From an uncultured Collinsella sp. (GTDB lineage: Bacteria; Actinomycetota; Coriobacteriia; Coriobacteriales; Coriobacteriaceae): DNA of 11,856 nucleotides. The notes below the pieces were generated by a model, which was not told the origin of the DNA, made no database searches, and worked only from the letters and a program-made list of their open reading frames with translations. Position 1 is the stretch's first letter; every line of letters begins with the position of its first letter. Shown piece after piece: positions 1 through 6,569 of the stretch. Made by a program: the position numbers and the translations under genes. The stretch lies in NCBI GenBank assembly GCA_902470925.1, contig CABRIF010000078.1, positions 1-11,856 of the forward strand, read 5' to 3'.

Positions 1-46
1 TACACAAGGAGTATCGTCGGCAGCGTCAGATGTGTATAAGAGACAG
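1..46 (+). other. Nextera P5-side sequencing adapter (artefact)
   Basis: This is library sequence, not genome. Bases 1-5 are the end of the P5 flow-cell adapter. Bases 6-13 (AAGGAGTA) look like an i5 index, which I recall as Nextera S507. Bases 14-27 (TCGTCGGCAGCGTC) are the Nextera read-1 tail, and bases 28-46 are the 19-bp Tn5 mosaic end (AGATGTGTATAAGAGACAG). Native sequence begins at about 47. Any protein predicted through this stretch carries spurious residues such as MCIRDS. Confidence 0.98.
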
Positions 47-593
47 CCCCCGCACGGAACACGGCGTGCAGGCACACCTCATCGGTGAAATCAGTGGCCG
101 ACACCCGGCCGCCCGCATCGGCAACCATCCGGGAAACCTGTTCGAACCGCGCGTAATCGATACGGATGTCCACCGGAATCACCGAGGTCATCTCAACGAG
201 CTGTTGAGCCGCGCGGGCCTCCTCGAGCGCCTGCTGAGCGACAGCCGTATAGGCGCGCACCAGACCGCCCGGGCCGAGCAGCGTTCCGCCGAAGTAGCGG
301 ACCGTCACGCAGCACACGTCGCGCAAACCGGCACCGCGCAGCACCTCCAGCGTCGGCATACCGCTCGTGCGCTGGGGCTCTCCATCGTCACTGGCGCGCT
401 CGCTGCCATCGGCGAGAATCCAGGCAGGCACATGATGACGGGCATCGAAATGCGCGGAACGCAGATCGGCTTGGTGGGCAGCGGCCTGTTCGGGCGTCTC
501 CACATGCACCAGATGCGCGATAAACCGGCTTTTGCGGTCGACGAACTCACCGGTTGCCTGCGCTCCGGGCAGCATGGTGATATAGCTTTCCAC
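47..593 (-). CDS. yigZ: YigZ/IMPACT family protein, 3' end cut off
   Basis: A protein of the YigZ/IMPACT family (UPF0029), cytosolic and of poorly defined function; eukaryotic IMPACT modulates Gcn2 signalling. The reading frame gives 182 native residues. It opens VESYITMLPG and carries the two family hallmarks: SDDGEPQRTSGMP at residues 68-80, and VRYFGGTLLGPGGLVRAY at 98-115. Family members usually have about 200-220 residues, so only the last 20-40 are missing. The gene runs off the contig and continues falsely into the adapter below base 47. The start is GTG at 593, four bases after a strong Shine-Dalgarno (AAGGGGAG, 598-605); there is no ATG in a comparable position. It lies 58 bp downstream of rnpB with no obvious promoter of its own, so it may depend on read-through from there. 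The family call is secure; the cellular role is not known from sequence. Confidence 0.93.
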
Positions 594-597
594 GGCA

Positions 598-605
598 CTC
601 CCCTT
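598..605 (-). promoter_or_regulatory. Ribosome binding site of yigZ
   Basis: On the minus strand this reads AAGGGGAG, four bases before the GTG at 593. It supports that non-ATG start for the truncated YigZ gene. Confidence 0.7.
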
Positions 606-651
606 TCGCGCAGCACCCGCAACGCACACCGCAGGGCATACAGAGCAAAAG

Positions 652-1022
652 ACGCGAAGCGAGCCGATAAGCCGGGTTCTGTCGAGGGCGATCATTTATC
701 TTGGCTGCACGTTACCGCGCAGCTCCTCGCACGCTACCCGAGTGCAGGCCGGGCCGACCCATCGCACTCCTATTTGCGCTTGCTCCGGAAGGGGCTTGCC
801 AAGCCGCCGTGTTACCACGACGCTGGTGGTCTCTTACACCACCGTTTCAGCTTTTCTCTCACCCGCCCCAAGGCGGGCAGCGGGAGTCTTCTTTTCTGCG
901 GCGCTAATCCGTCGGGTTGCCCCGCCTGGCCGTTAACCAGCTTCCTGCCCTGTGGAGCCCGGACTTTCCTCACGCCGGCCATCGATGTGGCCGGCCGCGC
1001 GATCGCCTGGCTCGCTTCGCGT
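652..1022 (-). ncRNA. rnpB: RNase P RNA, bacterial type A
   Basis: This is the catalytic RNA of ribonuclease P, which removes 5' leaders from pre-tRNAs. The conserved core is plain on the minus strand: GAGGAAAGTCCGGGCTCC near the 5' end (954-971), the GGAGCAAG..CAAATAGGA block (about 768-790), CTCGGGTAG, and ACAGAACCCGGCTTATCGG near the 3' end (about 664-682). The ends are set by a perfect 14-bp P1 helix pairing 1009-1022 with 652-665 (ACGCGAAGCGAGCC with GGCTCGCTTCGCGT). A TTTT run follows at 647-650. The length of about 371 nt fits type A. In the L15 region the tRNA-CCA-binding motif reads GGCAA (GGC at 798-800) rather than the GGUAA of E. coli. An extended -10 promoter sits just upstream. 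Exact mature ends are inferred from the P1 helix to within a few bases. Confidence 0.97.
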
Positions 1023-1027
1023 GGGGT

Positions 1028-1054
1028 ATTGTAGCATGCACCGCCCTGAAGCAA
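1028..1054 (-). promoter_or_regulatory. Extended -10 promoter of rnpB
   Basis: The minus strand shows TGCTACAAT, an extended -10 element with hexamer TACAAT at 1028-1033. This places transcription start about 6-7 bases downstream, which coincides with the 5' edge of the P1 helix at 1022. A weak TTGCTT at 1049-1054 has a short 15-bp spacer, so the TGn extension probably carries the promoter. rnpB is therefore likely transcribed independently of divIVA. Confidence 0.7.
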
Positions 1055-1087
1055 GCCGCGGTGCCGCGCACCCATGCGCAACCCATA

Positions 1088-1122
1088 TGAAAAAGGCACC
1101 GGACCCGCAGGCCCGGCGCCTT
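1088..1122 (-). terminator. Intrinsic terminator after divIVA
   Basis: On the minus strand the arm AAGGCGCCGGGCC (1110-1122) pairs over 13 positions with GGTCCGGTGCCTT (1093-1105), including two G-U wobbles. The loop is four bases (1106-1109) and a run of five T follows the stem (1090-1094). It lies about 107 bp past the divIVA stop and just before the rnpB promoter, so it separates the division/phosphate transcript from rnpB. I see nothing else in 1123-1229. Confidence 0.92.
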
Positions 1123-1229
1123 CTCTACCGAGCCCGCTGGCTCAGCGTTCGTATGCAAACACCGTGCCGGCCATGTGACGCGTCTCGGGTTGCCCCGAGC
1201 GCCCCACATCGCCAACCGGACGCGACCCG

Positions 1230-1886
1230 CTAGTCCAAATCGTCGGTCGCGAAGTTATCGAGCGGCGCAAACGGGTCGGCCACCGGCGCGGGAGCAGGCG
1301 CAGGCGCCGGGGTAGCGACAACCGGAGCGGCATCGGAGCCGGACGGCGTGCTGGAGAGCAGATCGGCCGGGAAGGAGTTCTGGGCATCGTCCATGAAGTG
1401 CTGGATGAGCTTGAGGTACTCGGCCTTGAACTCCTCGCGGGAGGCCTTCAGGCGATCGATCTCGGCGATCTCGTTCTGCTTCTCGGCCAGCGCCTGGCGG
1501 ATGACCTCGCGAGCCTTGGCATCGGCCTCGTTGCGGATGCGCTCGGCGTTGTCGCGCGCCTCGGCCACGATGTTGTCGGCAGACTGCTGCGCTGCGATCA
1601 GGGCGGCGGAAATCTGGCTGGCCGTGGCGGTGTACTCGGCCGGAGCCTGCACCGGAGCGGGCGCGGGCGCGGGAGCTGCCACCGTGGCCTGGGAAAGCTG
1701 GGACTGGGCCTCGGCGAGCTGCTGCTCGGTGCTGGTGAGGCGGCCCTTCAGGTCGACGATCTTGCTGAGCATCGCGTCGACCTCGGCGGCCAGGCGCTCG
1801 AGGAACTCGTCCACCTCGGCAGGGTCGTAGCCGCGCTTCGCCTCGGAAAAGACCTGGTTCTGAATGTCAATGGGTTTGATAGCCAT
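1230..1886 (-). CDS. divIVA: DivIVA-domain septum/pole scaffold protein
   Basis: A DivIVA-family coiled-coil protein that binds curved membrane at poles and septa and recruits division or growth machinery. The protein has 218 residues. The N-terminal DivIVA membrane-binding module is at 1-55, with the characteristic opening MAIKPIDIQNQVFSEAKRGY and DPAEVDEFLERLAAEVD. A short heptad helix and an Ala/Pro linker (about 70-84, alternating AP) follow. A long charged coiled coil then runs from about 88 to 165 (SADNIVAEARDNAERIRNEA and on). The tail is a second AP-rich disordered segment (190-203) ending in an acidic DDLD. The ATG at 1886 is preceded by AAGGA 11 bases upstream, a slightly long spacing. 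The gene is 65 bp downstream of yggT and is the last gene before the terminator. Family identity is very secure. Whether it directs polar growth, as in Corynebacteriales, or division-site selection cannot be read from sequence. Confidence 0.96.
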   Translation of the reverse strand: MAIKPIDIQNQVFSEAKRGYDPAEVDEFLERLAAEVDAMLSKIVDLKGRLTSTEQQLAEAQSQLSQATVAAPAPAPAPVQAPAEYTATASQISAALIAAQQSADNIVAEARDNAERIRNEADAKAREVIRQALAEKQNEIAEIDRLKASREEFKAEYLKLIQHFMDDAQNSFPADLLSSTPSGSDAAPVVATPAPAPAPAPVADPFAPLDNFATDDLD

Positions 1887-1951
1887 CTACGTGCGTTCCT
1901 TTCCTACATCGACGCACCGCGCGCCGACTCGCTGTTGGGACCATAGTACCG

Positions 1952-2224
1952 TCAGGCAAACGTCAATAGTAGTCTCATTACGTACCACTCGATAAGATTC
2001 AACGCAATTACCGCAAGAACCGGCGAAAAATCGATCCCGGCAAGCGGCGGCACCAAGCGCCTGAACACGTTGATGAACGGGGCAACCACCATATGCAAGG
2101 CGGACGCGATGTCGTAGAGCAACCCCTCCTGGCGCATAGGGATCCACGACATGATACAGTACACCAGGATAAGCAGGCTGTAGAACTGGAACAGCAGCTC
2201 CACGATCCGCAGGACCATATACAT
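1952..2224 (-). CDS. yggT: YggT family small integral membrane protein
   Basis: A YggT/YlmG family membrane protein. Relatives next to sepF are linked to division, osmotic tolerance or, in plastids, nucleoid distribution, but the biochemical role is unknown. The 90 residues contain two hydrophobic segments (about 4-27 and 67-88). The family signatures are SWIP at 26-29, PFINVFRRLVPP at 49-60 and IDFSPVLAVIAL at 65-76. I chose the ATG at 2224. It lies 11 bp after the sepF stop, with AGGG (2234-2237, overlapping that stop codon) as ribosome binding site at a spacing of nine. A TTG at 2230 would add two residues but stands only three bases from that site, and an ATG at 2218 would remove two. The overlap of Shine-Dalgarno and sepF stop implies translational coupling with sepF. 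Confidence 0.93.
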   Translation of the reverse strand: MYMVLRIVELLFQFYSLLILVYCIMSWIPMRQEGLLYDIASALHMVVAPFINVFRRLVPPLAGIDFSPVLAVIALNLIEWYVMRLLLTFA

Positions 2225-2235
2225 GAACAAACACC

Positions 2236-2970
2236 CTACTGCTTGAGGAAGCCATCCTGGCGCAGCTTCGCCAGATCGGTTTCCTTGATCTCACAACCCT
2301 GCGGCAGCACGATGAAGACGCGGTCGCCCACCTCGCGCACCGTGGCGCCCAGGCCGCAGGCGAACCCGTAGCTGAAGTCGAGCACGCGCTTGGCAACCTC
2401 GGTCCGCACGCCCACGAAGATCAGCGCAACCGGCTGGCGCGTGCGGACGCGGCGCACCACCGTCTCCACGTCGTCGTAGCTCTCCGGGCGCAGCACGTAG
2501 GCCGGCAGCTGCGGCGTAGCGGTCATCACGGCGCTCACGCGCGCCGCGGTGTCGGAAGCCGGGGCGGCAGCGGGTGCGGCGGCCGCCTGTGTGCGCTGAG
2601 CCTGCGCCGCAACGCTTGAGGGCGTGTCATAGGCACCGGGGCGATAGGTGCCCTCGCGCGCCGGCGGCGTGTAGGTTGAAGCATGGCGATCGGCGTCGCC
2701 CACGAGCTCGCCGCTGCGCGTGTACACCGCAACGGACTCAGCCTCACCGCGGCGCGTCTGGCCGAGCATGCCGTTGCCGGCCTGGTCGGCGCCGTAATCG
2801 GAGCGATAGGATCCCCTGCCGTAGGCATCCGAGGCACCCTGGTAGGAATCGTCTCCGTACGCAGCGGCGTCCTCGTCGTAGTAATCGTCATAGGCGCTGT
2901 CGCCGTACGAATCGGCGGCGTGGTTCTGACGCAGGGGAAGCCTGCTTTTGATGTCGTCTAGGAAGCCCAC
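2236..2970 (-). CDS. sepF: Cell division protein SepF, long-linker form
   Basis: SepF polymerises, binds membrane through an N-terminal amphipathic helix and anchors FtsZ; where FtsA is absent it is the main FtsZ anchor. The protein has 244 residues. The membrane-binding helix is MGFLDDIKSRLPL at 1-13. A long low-complexity linker (about 14-155) begins rich in Tyr, Asp, Ser and Gly (20-60) and later becomes Ala-rich (121-143). The SepF/DUF552 domain (about 156-228) reads YVLRPESYDDVETVVRRVR, PVALIFVGV, KRVLDFSYGFACGLG and VFIVLPQG. Classical Bacillus SepF has about 150 residues, so the linker is much longer here. The start is GTG at 2970, preceded by GAGG seven bases upstream. yggS ends 39 bp before it and yggT follows closely, consistent with one operon. 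Confidence 0.96.
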   Translation of the reverse strand: MGFLDDIKSRLPLRQNHAADSYGDSAYDDYYDEDAAAYGDDSYQGASDAYGRGSYRSDYGADQAGNGMLGQTRRGEAESVAVYTRSGELVGDADRHASTYTPPAREGTYRPGAYDTPSSVAAQAQRTQAAAAPAAAPASDTAARVSAVMTATPQLPAYVLRPESYDDVETVVRRVRTRQPVALIFVGVRTEVAKRVLDFSYGFACGLGATVREVGDRVFIVLPQGCEIKETDLAKLRQDGFLKQ

Positions 2971-3009
2971 GGTGGTACCTCTCTTCGTGCGTGTAGGGGC
3001 TCAATTGCC

Positions 3010-3747
3010 CTATTTTACTGCAAAGGCAGGGTCGAAGACCACCCGGCCCAACCGAACGATGGTCGAACCTTCCGCCAAAGCCTGTTCGAAGTCCTCGCTC
3101 ATGCCGCAGGAAAGCTCCGGCAGCGGGCAGCCGCCTGCGACCTCGAGCTCATCGCGCAGCTCGCGCAGGCCCGCAAAACAGGCACGCGCCCTGTCTTTAT
3201 CCCCACGCGGCGCCATCGTCATGAGGCCCACGAGCTGAATTCCACAAAGACCGCGCAGCTCGTCGAAGCAGGCGCGCACCTCGGCAGGCGAAAAGCCCGC
3301 CTTGGACTCCTCGCCCGACACGTTCACCTCAAGCAGCACGCGCTGCGGGCCGTCGAGCTCTCCGGCTTGGATACGGCGCTCCACGCGCGTCGAGATCGCC
3401 TGGGCCAGGTGCAGCGACCCCACCGAATGGATGAGGGCCACGCGTCCCAGCACCGCGTTGATCTTGTTGGTCTGCAGATTGCCGATCATGTCGAAGCGCC
3501 GCGGCGGCAGGTGCGGGCGCTCGGCGAGGCCGGTGAGCTTGCGCACGAGCTCCTGGGGGCGATTCTCCCCGAACACCCGGTAGCCGGCATGAAGCGCCGC
3601 CTCCACCTCGTCCACACCGACCGTCTTGGACACCGCCACGAGCGTCGCATCGCCCCGCGTCCGCCCGCTCGCCGCAAGCGCATCGTCCATGCGCGCCATG
3701 ATCTGCGCACGCCGCTCGGCTACGGCCGCGGCATACCCTTGCTCCAT
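3010..3747 (-). CDS. yggS: YggS/PLPBP family pyridoxal-phosphate homeostasis protein
   Basis: A cytosolic single-domain PLP-binding protein (alanine racemase-like TIM-barrel fold, YlmE in Bacillus) that buffers free pyridoxal phosphate and affects amino-acid and keto-acid pools. It has no known enzymatic activity. Visible features over 245 residues are the PLP lysine K41 in LVAVSKT, FGENRPQEL at 59-67, IGNLQTNK at 88-95, SVG at 108-110, LLEVNVSGEESKAGF at 138-152, GLMTMAP at 174-180, LSCGMSEDFEQAL at 212-224 and GSTIVRLGR at 227-235. The usual His before the IGxLQxNK motif is Asp here (D86). The frame extends upstream another 30 codons, but the ATG at 3747 has AGGGAG eight bases upstream and matches the usual N-terminus, so I set the start there. 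It is the first gene of the yggS-sepF-yggT-divIVA block, 129 bp after phoU. Confidence 0.95.
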   Translation of the reverse strand: MEQGYAAAVAERRAQIMARMDDALAASGRTRGDATLVAVSKTVGVDEVEAALHAGYRVFGENRPQELVRKLTGLAERPHLPPRRFDMIGNLQTNKINAVLGRVALIHSVGSLHLAQAISTRVERRIQAGELDGPQRVLLEVNVSGEESKAGFSPAEVRACFDELRGLCGIQLVGLMTMAPRGDKDRARACFAGLRELRDELEVAGGCPLPELSCGMSEDFEQALAEGSTIVRLGRVVFDPAFAVK

Positions 3748-3876
3748 CGCATACGCTCCCTTCATATCGCTATCGCTCGAAGCCATACTAACGCAGGAGC
3801 GCGGCCCCGCACCCGGAACCGCGCCCTCACGAAACAAACCTGTAGCAGCCGCAAGCGGCCAAGGCGCGATGCGCCG
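3748..3876 (-). other. phoU-yggS intergenic region with small hairpins
   Basis: This 129-bp gap between the phosphate and second division blocks holds two short perfect inverted repeats just after the phoU stop. One is GGCGC/GCGCC (3863-3875) and the other GCCGC/GCGGC (3848-3859). A T-rich stretch (GGTTTGTTT) lies about a dozen bases beyond. It could be a weak or leaky terminator, or an RNA-processing site. I see no convincing -35/-10 pair. Whether yggS has its own promoter is the key unknown here. Confidence 0.3.
3756..3761 (-). promoter_or_regulatory. Ribosome binding site fixing the yggS start
   Basis: The minus strand reads AGGGAG eight bases before the ATG at 3747. No comparable site precedes the upstream in-frame ATGs at 3765 and 3837, so this decides the start. 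Confidence 0.75.
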
Positions 3877-4758
3877 TCAGTCCTCGTCGTCCTCGTCGAT
3901 GGATTCCTCGCCCCGCTTGGCGGCCTCAATCAGCGCGGCCAGCTTCTCGCCCACCTCGTCGGGCGACAGGGCGGCAACGTAGCGCGCGTCGGACAGCGGG
4001 TCCAAGATCACGCCCTCGCCGGAGGGGATGCGCATGCTCTCGAGCTCATCCTCGTCGGCATCGGCGATATCGGCCTCGCTCCAGCGCTGACCGGTCAGAA
4101 GGAAGGTCAGGCGGAAGGCCGCGTCGATGGAGATGGAGGCCATGCGATCGAGGTAGCGCGACACCATGATCACGCGGCGCAGGTCGTCCAGGGTCTTGTT
4201 GGTGTCATCGGGCACCGCATCGGAAGCCATGTCGTCGGCGGCCATGCGGTTGTAGGTGCGGAAGAACTGGCTGTAGATGGCGTGCACCGCCTCGTCCTGC
4301 TCGGAAAGGGCGGTGATCTGGGCGAGGTCGTTGCTGACGAGCGCCGAGATCGAGGCGCCGAGCACGCGATAGACGCAATCGGCCTCGCGCCCGATGAGCT
4401 CGACGAGCTCGGCGGGCAGCTCGATGTCGGAGCGCACCTTGCGCTTGGCGGCGCGCGCGATGCGACGCACCTTGTCGCTCATGCGCTGGAGGTTGAAGTT
4501 GACGTAGATGATCGTCTGCAGCAGACGGAAGTCGGAGGCGACCGGCGACTGGGTGGCGATGAGGTTGTAGCACACCGCCTCCAGGTTCGCGCTGCGCGCA
4601 TCGATCTGGTAGGTGGCCTTCTTGGCCTTCTTGGCCAGGTCGTTGTCGTCGGTCACGAAGGCGTCGACCGCGTCGTGCAGCGTCAGGTCGACCGCCTCGA
4701 AGATGGATAGCATCTCGTGGCGCGCCTCGATGAGCTGCCGGGAGAAGAGTTTGCGCAT
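3877..4758 (-). CDS. phoU: PhoU phosphate-signalling regulator
   Basis: PhoU is a cytosolic helical regulator that works with the PstSCAB transporter and a phosphate-sensing histidine kinase to shut down the Pho response and limit uptake when phosphate is plentiful. The 293 residues contain the tandem PhoU three-helix repeats. The first runs from about 1 to 107, with MRKLFSRQLIEARHEM at the start and the repeat core NFNLQRMSDKVRRIA at 88-101. The second runs from about 115 to 222, with SRYLDRMASISIDAAFRL at 200-217. E. coli PhoU has 241 residues; the excess is an acidic C-terminal extension (about 228-293) ending in a run of Asp and Glu. An in-frame TTG lies four codons upstream, but GGAG at 4765-4768 sits six bases before the ATG at 4758 and inside that extension, so the ATG is the start. 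It follows pstB by 73 bp. Confidence 0.94.
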   Translation of the reverse strand: MRKLFSRQLIEARHEMLSIFEAVDLTLHDAVDAFVTDDNDLAKKAKKATYQIDARSANLEAVCYNLIATQSPVASDFRLLQTIIYVNFNLQRMSDKVRRIARAAKRKVRSDIELPAELVELIGREADCVYRVLGASISALVSNDLAQITALSEQDEAVHAIYSQFFRTYNRMAADDMASDAVPDDTNKTLDDLRRVIMVSRYLDRMASISIDAAFRLTFLLTGQRWSEADIADADEDELESMRIPSGEGVILDPLSDARYVAALSPDEVGEKLAALIEAAKRGEESIDEDDED

Positions 4759-4764
4759 ACTGGG

Positions 4765-4768
4765 CTCC
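4765..4768 (-). promoter_or_regulatory. Ribosome binding site fixing the phoU start
   Basis: The minus strand reads GGAG six bases before the ATG at 4758. An alternative TTG start at 4770 would place this site inside the coding region, so the ATG is favoured. Confidence 0.7.
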
Positions 4769-4780
4769 AATCAGTTGGAC

Positions 4781-4800
4781 GCGGGCCATGCGCGGCCCGC
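4781..4800 (-). repeat. Hairpin between pstB and phoU
   Basis: A perfect 7-bp inverted repeat, GCGGGCC/GGCCCGC with a six-base loop, lies in the 73-bp pstB-phoU gap. No T-run follows, so it is not a classical terminator. It may protect the upstream pst mRNA from 3' decay or adjust phoU expression relative to pstB. In DNA this GC-rich, such stems can also arise by chance. Confidence 0.35.
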
Positions 4801-4831
4801 ACGGGTGCTCGGCACCGTCCGCGCGGGCAGA

Positions 4832-5635
4832 TCAGCCGAAGCGGCCGGTGATATAGTCCTCCGTGCGCTTATCCTTCGGACTAGTGAAGATCGCGTCGGT
4901 TTGACCATACTCAATCAGTGTAGCAGGTTCGCCCGCGACCTCCTGCAAGAAGAACGCCGTGTGGTCGGAGATGCGCGCGGCCTGCTGCATGTTGTGGGTC
5001 ACGATGATGATGGTCATCTCGGGCGCGAGCTCGGCCATCAGGTCCTCGACCTTCTGAACGGAGGTCGGGTCGATGGCCGAACAGGGCTCGTCCATCAGAA
5101 GAACGTCCGGTTGCACCGCCAGCACGCGCGCAATGCACAGGCGCTGTTGCTGTCCACCCGAAAGCGCCAACCCGTCCTTAGAGAGCTGATTGGATACCTC
5201 TTTCCACAGGTTCGCACGCTTGAGGGACTCTTCGACGATGTCATCGAGATCGCTTTTGCTAGTCACGCCCTGCAAACGAGGGCCAAAAGCCACGTTCTCG
5301 TAGATGGACTTGGGGAAGGGGTTGGGCTGCTGGAAGATCATGCCCACCCGGCGGCGCAGGTCGACCGCGTCCACGCCCTCGGCGTAGATGTCGGCGCCGT
5401 CGAGCTCCATGGTGCCCTCGATGCGCGTGCCCTCGATCAGGTCGTTCATGCGGTTCATGCAGCGCAGAAACGTCGACTTGCCGCAGCCCGACGGGCCGAT
5501 GAACGCCGTGATCTGGTTCTTGGCGATGTTGAGCTCCACGCCGGTCAGCGCGTGGAAGTCGCCGTACCAGAAATCGAAGTCCTTGACGGTGATGGCGCTC
5601 GACTCGGCGGCGGGTGCGTTGCGGTAGACGGTCAC
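4832..5635 (-). CDS. pstB: Phosphate ABC transporter ATP-binding protein PstB
   Basis: The ATPase subunit that drives phosphate import with PstA and PstC on the cytoplasmic face of the membrane. The 267 residues match the family length and contain every ABC motif: Walker A GPSGCGKST at 47-55, Q-loop FQQPNPFP at 101-108, signature LSGGQQQRL at 158-166, Walker B VLLMDEP at 178-184 and switch His214 in IVTHN. PstB-typical text such as FLRCMNRMNDL (56-66) and SPKDKRTEDYITGRFG (252-267) separates it from other ABC ATPases. The start is GTG at 5635, seven bases after AAGGAG, which overlaps the pstA stop, so the two are translationally coupled. The 3' part of the gene uses visibly more A/T-ending codons (ACT AGT, GGT CAA, GTA TCC AAT) than the 5' part. 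Confidence 0.98.
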   Translation of the reverse strand: MTVYRNAPAAESSAITVKDFDFWYGDFHALTGVELNIAKNQITAFIGPSGCGKSTFLRCMNRMNDLIEGTRIEGTMELDGADIYAEGVDAVDLRRRVGMIFQQPNPFPKSIYENVAFGPRLQGVTSKSDLDDIVEESLKRANLWKEVSNQLSKDGLALSGGQQQRLCIARVLAVQPDVLLMDEPCSAIDPTSVQKVEDLMAELAPEMTIIIVTHNMQQAARISDHTAFFLQEVAGEPATLIEYGQTDAIFTSPKDKRTEDYITGRFG

Positions 5636-5645
5636 GACGTGCTCC

Positions 5646-6566
5646 TTACTTGTTCTTGCGGGAGAGCCTGCGGGCGATGAGGTTGAAGGCGAGGATGATC
5701 ACCATCAGCAAAAACGCGGTGCCGTAGGCGGCGTTCATGTTGATGCCGTCGTTGGCCAGCAGGTAGAGGTGGACGGTCATGGGACGGCCCGAATCGAAGG
5801 GCGTGATCGGCATGTTGATGGCCTGGCCCATGGTGTAGAGCACCACGGCCGTCTCGCCGATGGCGCGGCCGATGCCGAGCACGATGCCGGTGGCGATGCG
5901 CCCGAACGCCGACGGCAGCACGATCTTGCTCACGACCTGCCACTTGGTGGCGCCCAGGCCGTAGGCGCCCCAGCGGATATAGCGGGGCACGGCGCGGATG
6001 GCCTCCTCGGTGGTGCGCATGACGATCGGCAGCATGAGCAGCGCCAAGGCCAGCGCTGCCGACAGCATGGACAAACCGAAGCCCATCGCCTCGACGAACA
6101 GGGCGTAGCCGAACAGGCCCATGACGATCGAGGGCACGCTTGCGAGCGTGTCGGCGGCGTAGCGGATCACGCTCACCAGACGGCCCTGCTTGGCGTACTC
6201 GGCCAGATACACCGCGGCGAGCACGGCGATCGGCGTGCAGATCAGCATGGCGAGCGCCGTCACGTACAGCGTGGAGACGATCGTGGGCCAGATGCCGCCC
6301 TCGGCGTTGACGCCCTCGGGCCAGCCGAAGATGAAGTCGAGCGAGATGTGGGGCAGGCCGTTGACCACCACGTAGGCGATGATCGCCAGCAGCACGAGCG
6401 TGGTGATGGCGGCCGCAACGCGGAACACCCCGAGCATCACGGCGTTGGAGGTGTTCTTGGAGATACGCCCCGTGCGACCATGGGACAATGCGCGCTTGAT
6501 GCGCTGGGCGGATGTCTGCTCGGGAGCCAACGGGCTCGCAGGGGTGCCGGAAGGTTCGGTTGCCAT
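5646..6566 (-). CDS. pstA: Phosphate ABC transporter permease PstA
   Basis: One of the two membrane-spanning subunits of the high-affinity phosphate importer. The 306 residues begin with a polar cytoplasmic tail (1-40). Multiple hydrophobic segments follow, clearest near 45-68, 98-122, 140-160, 165-182, 225-250 and 283-299. The binding-protein-dependent permease EAA loop lies at about 187-239 (EEAIRAVPRYIRWGAYGLGA, then KWQ, LPSAFGRI, GIGRAIGET). HISLDFIFGWPEG at 73-85 is typical of PstA. The ATG at 6566 is preceded by GGAAGGG overlapping the pstC stop, and only three bases separate the two genes, so co-translation is expected. Distinguished from PstC by gene order and sequence. Confidence 0.97.
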   Translation of the reverse strand: MATEPSGTPASPLAPEQTSAQRIKRALSHGRTGRISKNTSNAVMLGVFRVAAAITTLVLLAIIAYVVVNGLPHISLDFIFGWPEGVNAEGGIWPTIVSTLYVTALAMLICTPIAVLAAVYLAEYAKQGRLVSVIRYAADTLASVPSIVMGLFGYALFVEAMGFGLSMLSAALALALLMLPIVMRTTEEAIRAVPRYIRWGAYGLGATKWQVVSKIVLPSAFGRIATGIVLGIGRAIGETAVVLYTMGQAINMPITPFDSGRPMTVHLYLLANDGINMNAAYGTAFLLMVIILAFNLIARRLSRKNK

Positions 6567-6569
6567 GGG

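Noticed and set aside
652..1022. tRNA, riboswitch or CRISPR signals
   Set aside because: The only structured RNA I could support in the window is RNase P RNA. I saw no cloverleaf, regularly spaced repeats or known riboswitch core.
30..1034. 334-codon plus-strand frame across yigZ and rnpB
   Set aside because: It starts within the adapter (MCIRDS), runs antisense to YigZ and through the RNase P RNA, so it cannot be a real gene.
3780..3800. TAGTAT as a -10 element for yggS
   Set aside because: No -35 hexamer lies at acceptable spacing and there is no TGn extension; chance is as good an explanation.
3367..4710. 447-codon plus-strand frame opposite phoU and yggS
   Set aside because: It is antisense to two secure genes and has no recognisable domain.
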